From contig CAZYEL010000008.1 in NCBI GenBank assembly GCA_964646415.1, forward strand, positions 1 through 44,631: a stretch of 44,631 bases of DNA. Reading direction: 5' to 3'. Made by a program: the position numbers and the translations under genes. Under the pieces are notes generated by a model, which saw only the letters and a list, made by a program, of their open reading frames with translations, was not told where the DNA came from and ran no database searches. Each line of letters begins with the position of its first letter. Position 1 is the first letter of the stretch. The DNA comes from VGJV01 sp964646415. GTDB taxonomy: Bacteria > Patescibacteriota > Minisyncoccia > UBA6257 > 2-01-FULL-56-20. This document shows, in pieces, positions 24,144-32,616 of this stretch.

Positions 24144-25598
24144 ATGGCTCGCCCCGGAAAAGTACAACTCATCAAATATGCCCCTCCGCCGCCAGAACTC
24201 CCCATGTACGGGCAGGTGGAGCCGAAGGAATGTTCGTTCATCGGGCGAACGAATTACGTCGCCGCGCTTGAAGAAAAGAAATTCATTTTCGGCATCAAAC
24301 GTAAAGACCGCCGCCGACACCTTTACATCGTGGGAAAAAGCGGCGTGGGGAAAACGAAACTCATTGAGCTGATGATCCGGCAGGACATCGCTTACGGCCA
24401 CGGGCTTTGCCTTATCGACCCGCACGGCGACGTGGTCGAAGCCACCATCGACTTCGTGCCCGAGAACCGCATTGAGGATGTGGTGATTATCGACCCCACC
24501 GATTTTCAGTATCCCTCCTCGTTCAACCCCCTCACGAATGTGGACCCGAATTTCAAGCACCAGCTTACGCAGGGGCTTATTGAAGTCATGGAAAAGCAAT
24601 TCGGCGCGAACTGGACACCGCGGCTTGAACACGTTTTCCGGTTTACCTGCCTTGCGCTTTTGGATTACCCCCACGCCACGATGCGCGGCATGATTTCCAT
24701 GCTTACCGACCGCAACTACCGGCAAAAGGTGGTGGAATATATCGAGGACGACATGGTAAAACGGTTTTGGGCGATTGAATTTGCCGACTGGTCGGAAAAG
24801 TTCGACACGGATGCGATTATCCCGCTCGTAAACAAGCTGGGGCAGTTCCTTTCGGACCCCATGCTCCGGAATATTTTCGGGCAGAAGGAAAATAAGATTA
24901 ATCTCGAGGAGCTTATCAACCAGAAGAAAATTATTCTCATCAACCTTTCGAAGGGGCGCCTGGGCGAGGAGAACTCGAGCTTTTTCGGCTCGATGTTCAT
25001 TACGAAGATCAAGCAGGCGGGTATGGCGCGCGCATCGATGCCGGAAAAAGACCGGCATGACTTTTATCTCTACGTCGACGAGTTCCAAAACGTGGTTACG
25101 GAAACTTTCGAGAACATTCTCTCCGAGGCCCGGAAATACGGACTCGCACTTACGGTGGCGCACCAATACATGGGGCAACTTCTCCCACGCGTGCAGGCGG
25201 CGGTTTTGGGAAACGTCGGAAGCATCGTTATTTTCCGCGTGGGCGGCGACGATGCAGTGACCTTGAAACCCGAGATGGCGCCCATCTTTGACGTGAAAGA
25301 CATGATTAACCTCGGGGTGCGGGAGTTTTATATCAAAATGACGATTGACGGCGAATCCTATGACCCTTTCTCCGCGGAAACGCTCGGGGTGCTGGACCCT
25401 CCGCACCGCTCGTTCCGTCCGGAAATCATCAAGCGCTCGCGGGAAAAGTATGCGATTCCTGCGGATTCGGCGAAAAAACTTATCGCCGAAGAAGAATCGA
25501 CGATTTTGCGGAGCGCACAGGAGAAGGCGATTATTGAAGGGAAATCAAGAAACGAAACGAAAGCGGAGGCGGAGAAGGTTGCGGAACCGCTGATATAA
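24144..25598 (+). CDS. VirD4/TraD-HerA-type DNA-transfer ATPase
   Basis: 484 aa. Walker A is GKSGVGKTKLIELMI (about residues 68-82), followed by LCLIDPHGDVVEATIDFVPE and FNPLTNVDP, which are typical of coupling-protein-like ATPases. Walker B is YLYVDEFQNVVTETFENILSEARKYGLAL, then a sensor segment VAHQYMGQLLPRVQAAVLGNVGS. No transmembrane segment is present; the anchors are probably the two preceding gene products. Such ATPases pump DNA or protein through a membrane channel in conjugation or DNA uptake. No relaxase or VirB4 gene lies nearby. The C-terminal 60 residues are highly charged (EEESTILRSAQEKA...). Confidence 0.85.
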   Translation: MARPGKVQLIKYAPPPPELPMYGQVEPKECSFIGRTNYVAALEEKKFIFGIKRKDRRRHLYIVGKSGVGKTKLIELMIRQDIAYGHGLCLIDPHGDVVEATIDFVPENRIEDVVIIDPTDFQYPSSFNPLTNVDPNFKHQLTQGLIEVMEKQFGANWTPRLEHVFRFTCLALLDYPHATMRGMISMLTDRNYRQKVVEYIEDDMVKRFWAIEFADWSEKFDTDAIIPLVNKLGQFLSDPMLRNIFGQKENKINLEELINQKKIILINLSKGRLGEENSSFFGSMFITKIKQAGMARASMPEKDRHDFYLYVDEFQNVVTETFENILSEARKYGLALTVAHQYMGQLLPRVQAAVLGNVGSIVIFRVGGDDAVTLKPEMAPIFDVKDMINLGVREFYIKMTIDGESYDPFSAETLGVLDPPHRSFRPEIIKRSREKYAIPADSAKKLIAEEESTILRSAQEKAIIEGKSRNETKAEAEKVAEPLI

Positions 25599-25737
25599 AA
25601 AATCCGAAACTCGAATATCGAAATCTGAGACAATATCTAATATCGAAATCTCAAATCCGAAACGTTTGGAGTTTCGAACTTGGATTTTTTGATTTGTTTA
25701 GGATTTCGGATTTTGTGCTTCGTGCTTTTGTGCACAT
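25599..25737. repeat. Intergenic repeat rich in CGAAA/TTTCG motifs
   Basis: Between convergent genes. AATCCGAAACTCGAATATCG and ATATCGAAATCTCAAATCCG repeat the same words, and TTTGGAGTTTCGAACTTGGA and GGATTTCGGATTTT run as their inverse. Together they form an imperfect inverted repeat of about 100 bases. No coding potential is seen. Confidence 0.6.
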
Positions 25738-26235
25738 CTAATGGTGCAGCTTCGGAAACTCGTGTGCCGGCGGGGAAGCAATATTGTGCACGAGAACACC
25801 CAGTGCAAGTCCCAGTATGATTGAAAGAAGAAACTCGTTGTACGTGCGGATGAAGAGATAATGGAACAGCGAATAAAAGCCAAAAAAACTTGAGGCGAAT
25901 ATGCTCCATCCTTTGAGATGGGAGGGAATCACTTTTTTCCCCCCGAAAAACATGAGGAACGCGAGAAGTGCGGCGGAGAAGGCAAGCCACAAATCGAATC
26001 CCCGGTAAATCGGCCCCTCGGGGAATCCCGTCTTAAAAAATCTGCCGACCTGGTAGGTGAAGGTGATCACAAAAAGTATGAATCCCGCCCAGAAACCGGC
26101 TTTACTTGAATCGTTCGCCCGTGCATCGGGGGATTTTTTAAGATGCCCGTACGTCTTCGAGAGCGTAAGAAGCAGAAGGAAGGGGACGAGAATCCACACA
26201 ATCCAATCGAAAAGCGTTTGGAGCGCCGAAGCCAT
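25738..26235 (-). CDS. Small multi-pass membrane protein, unknown
   Basis: 165 aa. Four or five hydrophobic segments: TLFDWIVWILVPFLLLLTL, FWAGFILFVITFTYQVG, LWLAFSAALLAFLMFFGG, IFASSFFGFYSLFHYLFI and FLLSIILGLALGVLVHN. The short tail ends PPAHEFPKLHH. It lies alone on the minus strand, convergent with the ATPase gene and divergent from the Nudix gene. I do not recognise a family; it could be a small channel or an accessory to the DNA-transfer operon. Confidence 0.65.
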   Translation of the reverse strand: MASALQTLFDWIVWILVPFLLLLTLSKTYGHLKKSPDARANDSSKAGFWAGFILFVITFTYQVGRFFKTGFPEGPIYRGFDLWLAFSAALLAFLMFFGGKKVIPSHLKGWSIFASSFFGFYSLFHYLFIRTYNEFLLSIILGLALGVLVHNIASPPAHEFPKLHH

Positions 26236-26285
26236 AGAAAATATTTAACCACGATTTTCTCCTGTACACAAGCACAAGAGGCATA

Positions 26286-26291
26286 TATAAT
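26286..26291 (+). promoter_or_regulatory. -10 box of the Nudix / zinc-ribbon cluster
   Basis: TATAAT seven bases before the ATG at 26299, implying a leaderless or nearly leaderless transcript. No good -35 is seen. Confidence 0.5.
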
Positions 26292-26298
26292 TCAACGC

Positions 26299-26970
26299 AT
26301 GGATGAAATTATTAATTCGTACGACCTGAAAAATCCGGAAGTCGCCATGCCGATGTCGCGTGAGAAGTTTTATGCCGAGCAGGTCGCCGCGCATGCAAAA
26401 AAACGCGCTCCCACTGCGGCGATCGAGATTCTCGACGTTTTCCTTTTTAATGCGGAAAAGGAACTTTTCATTCAGAAGCGCTCGTTTCACAAGGCGCATA
26501 ATCCCGGACTCCTCGATAAAACCGTGGGTGGGCATGTGCGCCATGGCGATACCCCCGATTTCAGCGTCATGGTGGAAACGGTCCAGGAACTGCAGACTCC
26601 CTCGATTGTCCTCAAGAACCAGGCGGATTTTACGAAGACGCTCATTTTGCTTCGCGAGTATCTGGATACCGTCGCGGTGGTGATGCACATGGGAACCAAG
26701 CTTGTCCCGCTCAAAAAAGTGTTTCCGACCGGAACTATTCCAATCATGAATCGGGTTCAGCTTTACTTCGGCATCTATAACGGGAGAACCCGCGCCGCCG
26801 ACCACGAGGCGAAAGGAGTTTTGCATTATACGCTTCCGGAGCTTGAGCAGGAGATGGGAAAGTTTCCCACCGCGTTTACCGATGATTTAAGTTTTTTCCT
26901 GAAAGAATATAAACAGCAGATGGTTGATTTCATCGAATCGTGTGCCAAAGTCCTTCGAGAGAAGAAATAG
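26299..26970 (+). CDS. Nudix-fold hydrolase, IPP-isomerase-like, degenerate Nudix box
   Basis: 223 aa from the ATG at 26299; the frame is open upstream but that part overlaps the divergent gene and the promoter. AIEILDVFLFNAEKELFIQKRS, then LDKTVGGHVRHGDTPDFSVM and VETVQELQT, align with the Nudix fold of the isopentenyl-diphosphate-isomerase/YfcD group. The box GG-x5-GE-x7-RE-x2-EE-x-G is eroded. GD replaces GE and the central Arg is missing, although some Glu are kept. Activity is therefore uncertain. The C-terminal half (VQLYFGIYNGR, FFLKEYKQQMVDFI) is longer than a minimal Nudix. It ends 15 nt before the first large zinc-ribbon gene and probably shares its transcript. Confidence 0.72.
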   Translation: MDEIINSYDLKNPEVAMPMSREKFYAEQVAAHAKKRAPTAAIEILDVFLFNAEKELFIQKRSFHKAHNPGLLDKTVGGHVRHGDTPDFSVMVETVQELQTPSIVLKNQADFTKTLILLREYLDTVAVVMHMGTKLVPLKKVFPTGTIPIMNRVQLYFGIYNGRTRAADHEAKGVLHYTLPELEQEMGKFPTAFTDDLSFFLKEYKQQMVDFIESCAKVLREKK

Positions 26971-26985
26971 TTTCAACTTTTTAGG

Positions 26986-28725
26986 ATGAACACGCCCGTA
27001 GTGGAGAGAGGTGATTGTATGCAATGCAAATCCTCATTTTCCGTTGGCGCGGAAGACCTTGCGTGGTACAAAAAATTCGACGTATGCGTGCCGCGCCTTT
27101 GTCCCCGGTGCCGTGCCCAGCGGCGGCTTGCGTTCCGGAATGAGCGCTCGTTCTACAAGCGCCCGTGCGACAAGTGCAAAAAGGCCGTCGTTTCGATGTA
27201 TAGCCCCAATAAACCGTACCCGGTATGGTGCTATGAATGCTGGTTTGCGGATGACTGGGATGCCGCCGTATACGGGAAGGATTACGACCCCACGCGGCCT
27301 TTTTTGGAGCAAGTGGACGAAGTATACAAGAGCGTGCCGAAGGTCGCGCTTATTTACGTGCGGAGCGTGAACTCGGAGTATGTAAATATTTCTGCGGACA
27401 ATAAAAATTGCTACATGCTCGTCGAGTCTTCCAATAACGAAGGATGCAGTCACTCGTATTGGGTGCAGCAATGCCGCGATTCGGTAGATTTGTCCTATTC
27501 TCATCAGACGGAGCTCACGTACGAAAGCGACGATTGTTACAACTCCTATCGGATTCTTTACAGCAAGAGTTGCCACAATTGCCGTGATGCCGCTTTTTTG
27601 GAGGACTGCAGGGGAGTGAGCGACAGCGTCGCTTGCGTCAATCTTCGCAACAAGCAGTATTGCGCTTTCAACAAACAATTAAGCAAGGGGGAATATGCGC
27701 AATTGCTCGCGGAGGCGCGGATGGACACCGCGCAGGGAGTGGAGGCCATGCGGAAGAAATACGCGGCATTTCTTGCGAGAGAACCTCGGAAGTATGCGGA
27801 AATCGTGAATGCGCCGTGTTCCTCGGGAAACTACATGAAAGATGCGAAGAACTGCCGCGAATGTTTTCACTGCTATGAAGCGGAAGACTGTAAATATGGG
27901 GAGCATGTGTGGCGAAACGCGAAAGACTGTGTGGACGTGAGCACCGCGGGGAGGAACGCGAATATGATTTATAACTCCATCAACGCGGGGATAGACGTTG
28001 CGCATTATGTTGCTGTCGCGCAGGGATGGAGCTCCACGTTTTTGGAATACTGTCTCAACTGTTTCAATTCGAATCATTGCCTCGGCTCGGCGGGGTTGCG
28101 AAAAAAGGATTACTGCATTCTGAATAAACAGTATTCAAAGGAAGCGTTTGATGCACTTCGGGAAAAAATCATAGAAGGAATGCGGGGGAGTAAGGAGTAC
28201 GGAGAATTTTTCCCTGCTCGTTTCAGTCCTTTTGGATACAATGAAACGGTGGCGCAGGAGCAGTACCCGCTTCGGAAGGACGATGCGGAGAAACTCGGGT
28301 TTAGTTGGGAGGAATATCCGCGTGGTACTTTTGGGAAAGAAACGATTGCGTGGGAGCATGTGCCTGATTCCATACATGATGTGCGCGTTGACGTCGCAAA
28401 GGAGATTTTTCCGTGCACCGCGTGCACGAAAAACTTCCGGATTATCCAGAGCGAATATCAGTTCTATAAAAATATGGCGGTGCCCTTGCCGCGGTTCTGT
28501 CCCGATTGCCGCCATGCGCGGCGTATGCGTGCGCGGGGCCCCAACCGGCTCTGGAGCCGTGCGTGCCGGTGCGCGGGAGCGTTATCGGAGAAAGGCGTCT
28601 ATGCCAACAGCAGCAGCCATTTTCACGGAGAAGAGAAATGCCCTAATGTATTTGAATCGCCCTACGCACCTGAACGGGACGAGATTGTGTATTGCGAAGC
28701 CTGCTACAATGCGGAAGTGGCGTGA
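26986..28725 (+). CDS. Large Cys-rich zinc-ribbon protein, paralogue 1
   Basis: 579 aa, 37 Cys, no signal peptide. Ribbon 1: C11-x2-C14 and C39-x2-C42, then RAQRRLAFRNERSFYKR, the pattern of a known small zinc-ribbon family. Ribbon 2: C61-x2-C64 and C82-x2-C85, ending CYECWFADDWD. The Cys-rich middle (about residues 115-410) has two similar halves, ending NLRNKQYCAFNKQLSKGEY and GLRKKDYCILNKQYSKEAF. Ribbon 3 (about 470-505) has CTAC...CPDC. The tail is HFHGEEKC, then YAPERDEIVYCEACYNAEVA. The function is not known. Cys spacing in the middle suggests a solenoid of short turns or several metal sites. It follows the Nudix gene by 15 nt. Confidence 0.85.
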   Translation: MNTPVVERGDCMQCKSSFSVGAEDLAWYKKFDVCVPRLCPRCRAQRRLAFRNERSFYKRPCDKCKKAVVSMYSPNKPYPVWCYECWFADDWDAAVYGKDYDPTRPFLEQVDEVYKSVPKVALIYVRSVNSEYVNISADNKNCYMLVESSNNEGCSHSYWVQQCRDSVDLSYSHQTELTYESDDCYNSYRILYSKSCHNCRDAAFLEDCRGVSDSVACVNLRNKQYCAFNKQLSKGEYAQLLAEARMDTAQGVEAMRKKYAAFLAREPRKYAEIVNAPCSSGNYMKDAKNCRECFHCYEAEDCKYGEHVWRNAKDCVDVSTAGRNANMIYNSINAGIDVAHYVAVAQGWSSTFLEYCLNCFNSNHCLGSAGLRKKDYCILNKQYSKEAFDALREKIIEGMRGSKEYGEFFPARFSPFGYNETVAQEQYPLRKDDAEKLGFSWEEYPRGTFGKETIAWEHVPDSIHDVRVDVAKEIFPCTACTKNFRIIQSEYQFYKNMAVPLPRFCPDCRHARRMRARGPNRLWSRACRCAGALSEKGVYANSSSHFHGEEKCPNVFESPYAPERDEIVYCEACYNAEVA

Positions 28726-28761
28726 CATCAGGAAATAGAAAGGAGAAATATAGAAAATGGA

Positions 28762-28795
28762 ATGAATTCAGAAACAAAGAATTGCCAAAATTGTC
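28762..28795 (+). pseudogene. Broken 5' end of a sixth zinc-ribbon paralogue
   Basis: The ATG at 28762 opens MNSETKNCQNC, matching the starts MDSEIKKCQSC (28937), MSAETRNCQSC (30776) and MDSETRQCQAC (38330). Right after the second Cys codon the sequence changes to an inverted-repeat element, and the frame continues as unrelated residues. A complete paralogue starts 175 bases downstream. Confidence 0.75.
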
Positions 28796-28912
28796 CCGTA
28801 AAATCACGACGTAAAGTCGCGTGGCGACCACGTCGCTTTACGCGAGCGCAAGTGAGTAGACTTTCCGTGGATCCCATGATTCTTCACACCAGTGAAGGAT
28901 TCTACGGGACAA
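28791..28912. mobile_element. 122-bp inverted-repeat element (MITE-like) in a paralogue start
   Basis: The ends TTGTCCCGTAAAATC (28791-28805) and GATTCTACGGGACAA (28898-28912) match in inverted orientation at 14 of 15 positions. Inside are two more hairpins: an imperfect one around GTAAAGTCGCGTGG and CCACGTCGCTTTAC, and TTCAC/GTGAA. No coding capacity and no clear target-site duplication are seen. It could be a small non-autonomous mobile element or a structured palindromic repeat. Confidence 0.6.
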
Positions 28913-28936
28913 GGACCTCGTAATCACGGGATAAAC

Positions 28937-30691
28937 ATGGATAGCGAAATTAAAAAATGTCAAAGCTGTAAGAGTCAGTTCACCATTGAACCGGAGGATT
29001 TCGATTTCTATCGAAAGATAAAAGTCCCGCCACCGACGTGGTGCCCGGATTGTAGGCTGCAGCGGCGGCTTGCCTGGCGGAATGAGCGGGTGCTTTTTAG
29101 GAGAACCGACAGTCTCACGGGGAAAAGCCTGATTGCAGGATTTCCCCAGGACGTTCCTTTTCCCGTATATGAGCGGAATTATTGGTGGTCGGATGAATGG
29201 GATGTCCTTCAGTATGGGAAGAATTTCAATCAATCCCGACCCTTTTTGGAACAGTTTAGGGAACTTATGCATGCGGTCCCTTGGGCAAGCAGAAGCGTGA
29301 TGTTTGAAATGAATTCGGAGTATACTGACCAGGCGGGACACTTGAAAAATTGCTATCTCTGTTTCAACGCGGATTATTGTGAAAATTGCTCATATCTCGT
29401 TCGGGCCAATACCACAAAAGACACGCTTGACTCCTTGCAAATCCAAAATTCCGAACTTTGTTATGACTCGGTTCTTGTGAATAAAAGCTTCCGGACGTTC
29501 TATTCATTGGATTGTGATGGTTCGAGCGATATATATTTCTCGAAACAGTGTGTCGGCTGCAATCATTGTTTTGGTTGTGTGGGGCTGCGGAAAAAAAGCT
29601 ATCACATTTGGAACGAACCCCATTCCAAGGAAGACTACGAGAAGAAGTTAAAAGAATATAACCTCGGTTCCCGTGCATCGATCGAGGCTCTCAAAGCCGA
29701 AGCGCACCGCTTTTGGCTCAAATTCCCCTGCAAGTATTACCGAGGAATACGAAATATAAACTCGAGCGGAGATATGCTCATCGACACGAAAAATGCCCGC
29801 CAATGCTATTGGGTAACAAACGCCCAAGATGTGCGCTACTGCCAAGACTTATACATTCAATCTTCGGACTGTTATGACTACACCGTATGGGCAAATCACG
29901 GCACGCGCATCTATGAGTGCCTTACCTGCGGCGAGGAAGTGCAGAATCTTAAGTTCTGTTTCGATTGTTGGCCTGCGTGCCGAGACCTGGAATATTCTGT
30001 GGGGTGCCACTCTTCCTCCGACTGCCTCGGTTGTGTGGGGTTAAAGAAAAAGCAATATTGCATTTTGAACAGACAGTATTCGAAAGAGGAGTATGCGGCC
30101 CTCCGTGAGAAAATAATAGCCCATATGAATGAGAATCCTTACGTGGATAAGAAGGGGAATGTATATCGCTACGGAGAGTTTTTCCCAGCGGAGTTTTCTC
30201 CTTTTACTTATAATGAAACTATGTTGCAGGACTGTTTCCCGCTTTCGCGGGAAGAGGCGCTTGCGAAAGGATATCGGTGGCGAGACCCGGAAAGGAAAGA
30301 ATATCAAATCACTCTCCAAGCAATGCAATTGTCCGACCATATTGAGGAAACGAGTGATGATGTCATAAAGGAAATCATTGAGTGCGCCCAGTGCAAAAGA
30401 GCCTATCGAATCGTTGCACCCGAACTCGCGTTCCATAAGAGGTTAGGACTTCCGCTTTCCGACATTTGCCCGGATTGCAGGCACACAAAACGCTTTACGT
30501 TTCTGAACCCTCCTCGCTTTTTTGAGAGAGCGTGCATGTGCGCAGGTGCAGCCGATGCCACAGGAGTCTATGGGAATGCCGCCGCGCATTCGCATTCAGG
30601 GCAATGTGCAAATAGGTTTGAAACTTCGTATGCTCCCGACCGGCAGGAAATCGTATACTGCGAGCAATGCTACCAGGCGGAAGTGGCCTAG
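28937..30691 (+). CDS. Large Cys-rich zinc-ribbon protein, paralogue 2
   Basis: 584 aa from the ATG at 28937, where MDSEIKKCQSC matches its paralogues; an in-frame ATG at 28892 lies inside the inverted-repeat element. It has 37 Cys. Ribbon 1 is CQSC...CPDC, then RLQRRLAWRNER. The second ribbon of paralogues 1, 4 and 5 has lost its Cys here (RTDSLTGKSLIAG, then YERNYWWSDEWD). The middle halves end CFGCVGLRKKSYHIWNEP and CLGCVGLKKKQYCILNRQ. The late ribbon is CAQC...CPDC. The tail is HSHSGQC, then YAPDRQEIVYCEQCYQAEVA. It is closest to paralogue 3 next door, which suggests a tandem duplication. Function unknown. Confidence 0.85.
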   Translation: MDSEIKKCQSCKSQFTIEPEDFDFYRKIKVPPPTWCPDCRLQRRLAWRNERVLFRRTDSLTGKSLIAGFPQDVPFPVYERNYWWSDEWDVLQYGKNFNQSRPFLEQFRELMHAVPWASRSVMFEMNSEYTDQAGHLKNCYLCFNADYCENCSYLVRANTTKDTLDSLQIQNSELCYDSVLVNKSFRTFYSLDCDGSSDIYFSKQCVGCNHCFGCVGLRKKSYHIWNEPHSKEDYEKKLKEYNLGSRASIEALKAEAHRFWLKFPCKYYRGIRNINSSGDMLIDTKNARQCYWVTNAQDVRYCQDLYIQSSDCYDYTVWANHGTRIYECLTCGEEVQNLKFCFDCWPACRDLEYSVGCHSSSDCLGCVGLKKKQYCILNRQYSKEEYAALREKIIAHMNENPYVDKKGNVYRYGEFFPAEFSPFTYNETMLQDCFPLSREEALAKGYRWRDPERKEYQITLQAMQLSDHIEETSDDVIKEIIECAQCKRAYRIVAPELAFHKRLGLPLSDICPDCRHTKRFTFLNPPRFFERACMCAGAADATGVYGNAAAHSHSGQCANRFETSYAPDRQEIVYCEQCYQAEVA

Positions 30692-30710
30692 CGCGTACTC
30701 GCGCAGAATC

Positions 30711-30775
30711 ATGAGTAATGAAGTATGAATCATGGGAATTAAAAGCGTCATTCATAATTCTCGATTCTTCATTCA
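30711..30775. repeat. Imperfect inverted repeat between paralogues 2 and 3
   Basis: Words of the type ATGAGTAATGAAGTATGAAT and, inverted, ATTCATAATTCTCGATTCTT, then CATTCAATGAG, can fold into an imperfect hairpin. It ends on the ATG of paralogue 3 (30776). No coding potential. Confidence 0.45.
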
Positions 30776-32587
30776 ATGAGTGCTGAAACCAGAAATTGCC
30801 AGTCGTGTAAGAACCCGTTCACCATCGAACCGGAGGATTTTGATTTTTATGAGAAAATCAAAGTTCCGGCGCCCACGTGGTGTTCTCGGTGCCGGTATCA
30901 GCGGCGGTTGAGCTGGAGGAACACCTGGCATCTCTTCAAGAAGAAAGATGCGCGCACGGGCGAGGAGATATTTTCCATATTTCCGGAGGAAAGCCCGGTC
31001 AAAATTTATGAGAAGGAGTATTGGGATTCCGACGCCTGGGACCCCATGGAGTATGGACGAAAATATAACTGGGAGAGACCCTTCTTTGAGCAATTCAAGG
31101 AGTTGTTCCATACAGTGCCGCTTTTTGCTCATTCGGTAACGAACCTATCAAGCTGCCAATATTGCACCAATGCTAACAATCTCAAGAATTGTTACTTGGT
31201 GCGTGCCTCGACCCATTCGGAAGATTCCCTCTATTTGATTTGGGATCATGCCTCGAAGCGATGTCTCGATAGTCATATGACGAACCGCTGCGAATTAAGT
31301 TATGGCAATCTGAACACGATGCGCTGCTACAAAACCTTTTTCTCCGTAGATTGCGAGGATTGCCAGAACATTTCATTTTCGAAAGATTGTGTCGGATGCT
31401 CGGATTGTTTCGGATGCATCGGACTTCGGAACAAGTCGCATCACATCTGGAACAAACCATATACGAAGGAATCGTATGCGGAGGCACTTTCCATGCTTAA
31501 TATTGGTTCTGCGAAGACGCTCAATGATTTGCACGGGCGCGCGCACGCCCATTGGCAGAAATACCCGCATAAGTTTATGCACGGGCGGCAGAACGTGGGA
31601 GTGAGCGGGGATTACATCTCCACATCCAAGAATGCGAAGCAAAGTTTTCGTATCCGCGGCACAGAAGATTCCAAATTTTGCCAAAACTTCCTCGATGGGC
31701 CTGCGAAGCAGTGCTATGACTATTCGAATTGGGGTGAGAATACGGAGCTTGTATATGAAAGTCTTGTTGTGGGTATTGGCGCATACAATATCCGGTTCAG
31801 TTCCCAAACATATTCGAACGTTAAAAATATGGAATATTGCTTCTGTTGTAAAAACTCGTCGGATCTTTTCGGGTGTATTGGACTAAAAAATAAACAGTAC
31901 TGCATTTTCAATACCCAATATTCGAAGGAGGAGTATGGGGCGATGCGGGCGAAGATAATTGCGCAGATGAGTGAAACGCCCTACGTTGACGGAGCGAGGA
32001 GAGTTTATAAGTACGGCGAATTTTTCCCGCCGGAGCTTTCCCCGTTTCCGTATGAGGCGACCGAAGCATACGAGTTTTTCCCGCTCGACGAGCGATCCGC
32101 GAAAGCAAAAGGGTTCGTCTGGTACCAGACGAAGCACCAGTCATACCCGGTTACGCTTCGGAACAATGAAATTCCCGACGATATTAAAGACGTGCCGGAT
32201 TCCGTTCTTCAAGAGGTCCTTGAATGTGCGCACACTGCGCCCACCGGAGCTTTAGCGAAGGAGGGTGGCGGATGCCGCGAGGAATGCACGGGCGCTTTTC
32301 GCGTCGTTCGCGATGAGCTCACGTTCTGTCGCCAGCAAAACATTGCATTACCGAGGCTTTGCCCGAATTGCCGCCACTATAGCCGTCTTGCCCTGCGAAA
32401 TCCGCCCACATTTATTCGCCGTTCCTGCCAGTGTGCGGGTGTGGCATCCGAAAACGGGACGTACCGGAACCTCGCCGCGCATCCTCACGGTTCCGCTCAT
32501 TGTCTCGAGCGGTTTGAAACAAGCTATGCTTTCGACCGGCCGGAAATCGTATATTGTGAACAGTGTTACCAAGCGGAAGTGGCGTAG
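30776..32587 (+). CDS. Large Cys-rich zinc-ribbon protein, paralogue 3
   Basis: 603 aa, 34 Cys. Same order as paralogue 2: ribbon 1 CQSC...CSRC then RYQRRLSWRN, no Cys in the second ribbon position (KKDARTGEEIFSIFPEE), and a middle with halves ending CFGCIGLRNKSHHIWNKP and FGCIGLKNKQYCIFNTQ. The late ribbon is interrupted. After EC the sequence has about 17 extra residues (HTAPTGALAKEGGGCRE) before the next EC-TGAF, encoded by a short palindromic repeat. The zinc site may be distorted or use the new Cys. The CPNC half and the tail HPHGSAHC, then RPEIVYCEQCYQAEVA, are intact. Function unknown. The next gene follows after 29 nt. Confidence 0.85.
   Translation: MSAETRNCQSCKNPFTIEPEDFDFYEKIKVPAPTWCSRCRYQRRLSWRNTWHLFKKKDARTGEEIFSIFPEESPVKIYEKEYWDSDAWDPMEYGRKYNWERPFFEQFKELFHTVPLFAHSVTNLSSCQYCTNANNLKNCYLVRASTHSEDSLYLIWDHASKRCLDSHMTNRCELSYGNLNTMRCYKTFFSVDCEDCQNISFSKDCVGCSDCFGCIGLRNKSHHIWNKPYTKESYAEALSMLNIGSAKTLNDLHGRAHAHWQKYPHKFMHGRQNVGVSGDYISTSKNAKQSFRIRGTEDSKFCQNFLDGPAKQCYDYSNWGENTELVYESLVVGIGAYNIRFSSQTYSNVKNMEYCFCCKNSSDLFGCIGLKNKQYCIFNTQYSKEEYGAMRAKIIAQMSETPYVDGARRVYKYGEFFPPELSPFPYEATEAYEFFPLDERSAKAKGFVWYQTKHQSYPVTLRNNEIPDDIKDVPDSVLQEVLECAHTAPTGALAKEGGGCREECTGAFRVVRDELTFCRQQNIALPRLCPNCRHYSRLALRNPPTFIRRSCQCAGVASENGTYRNLAAHPHGSAHCLERFETSYAFDRPEIVYCEQCYQAEVA
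32238..32270 (+). repeat. Short palindromic repeat inserted in paralogue 3
   Basis: CGCCCACCGGAGCTTTAGCG followed by AAGGAGGGTGGCG. CCACC/GGTGG and the CGCC/GGCG ends can pair. It encodes residues between two Cys of the late zinc ribbon that are absent from the other paralogues, and the frame is kept. Confidence 0.7.
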
Positions 32588-32616
32588 TGTTAGTTCAAGA
32601 ATGGTAAAATAAAAGA

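Noticed and set aside
24120..25406. 428-aa minus-strand open frame opposite the ATPase gene
   Set aside because: Shadow frame; Walker motifs are on the plus strand.
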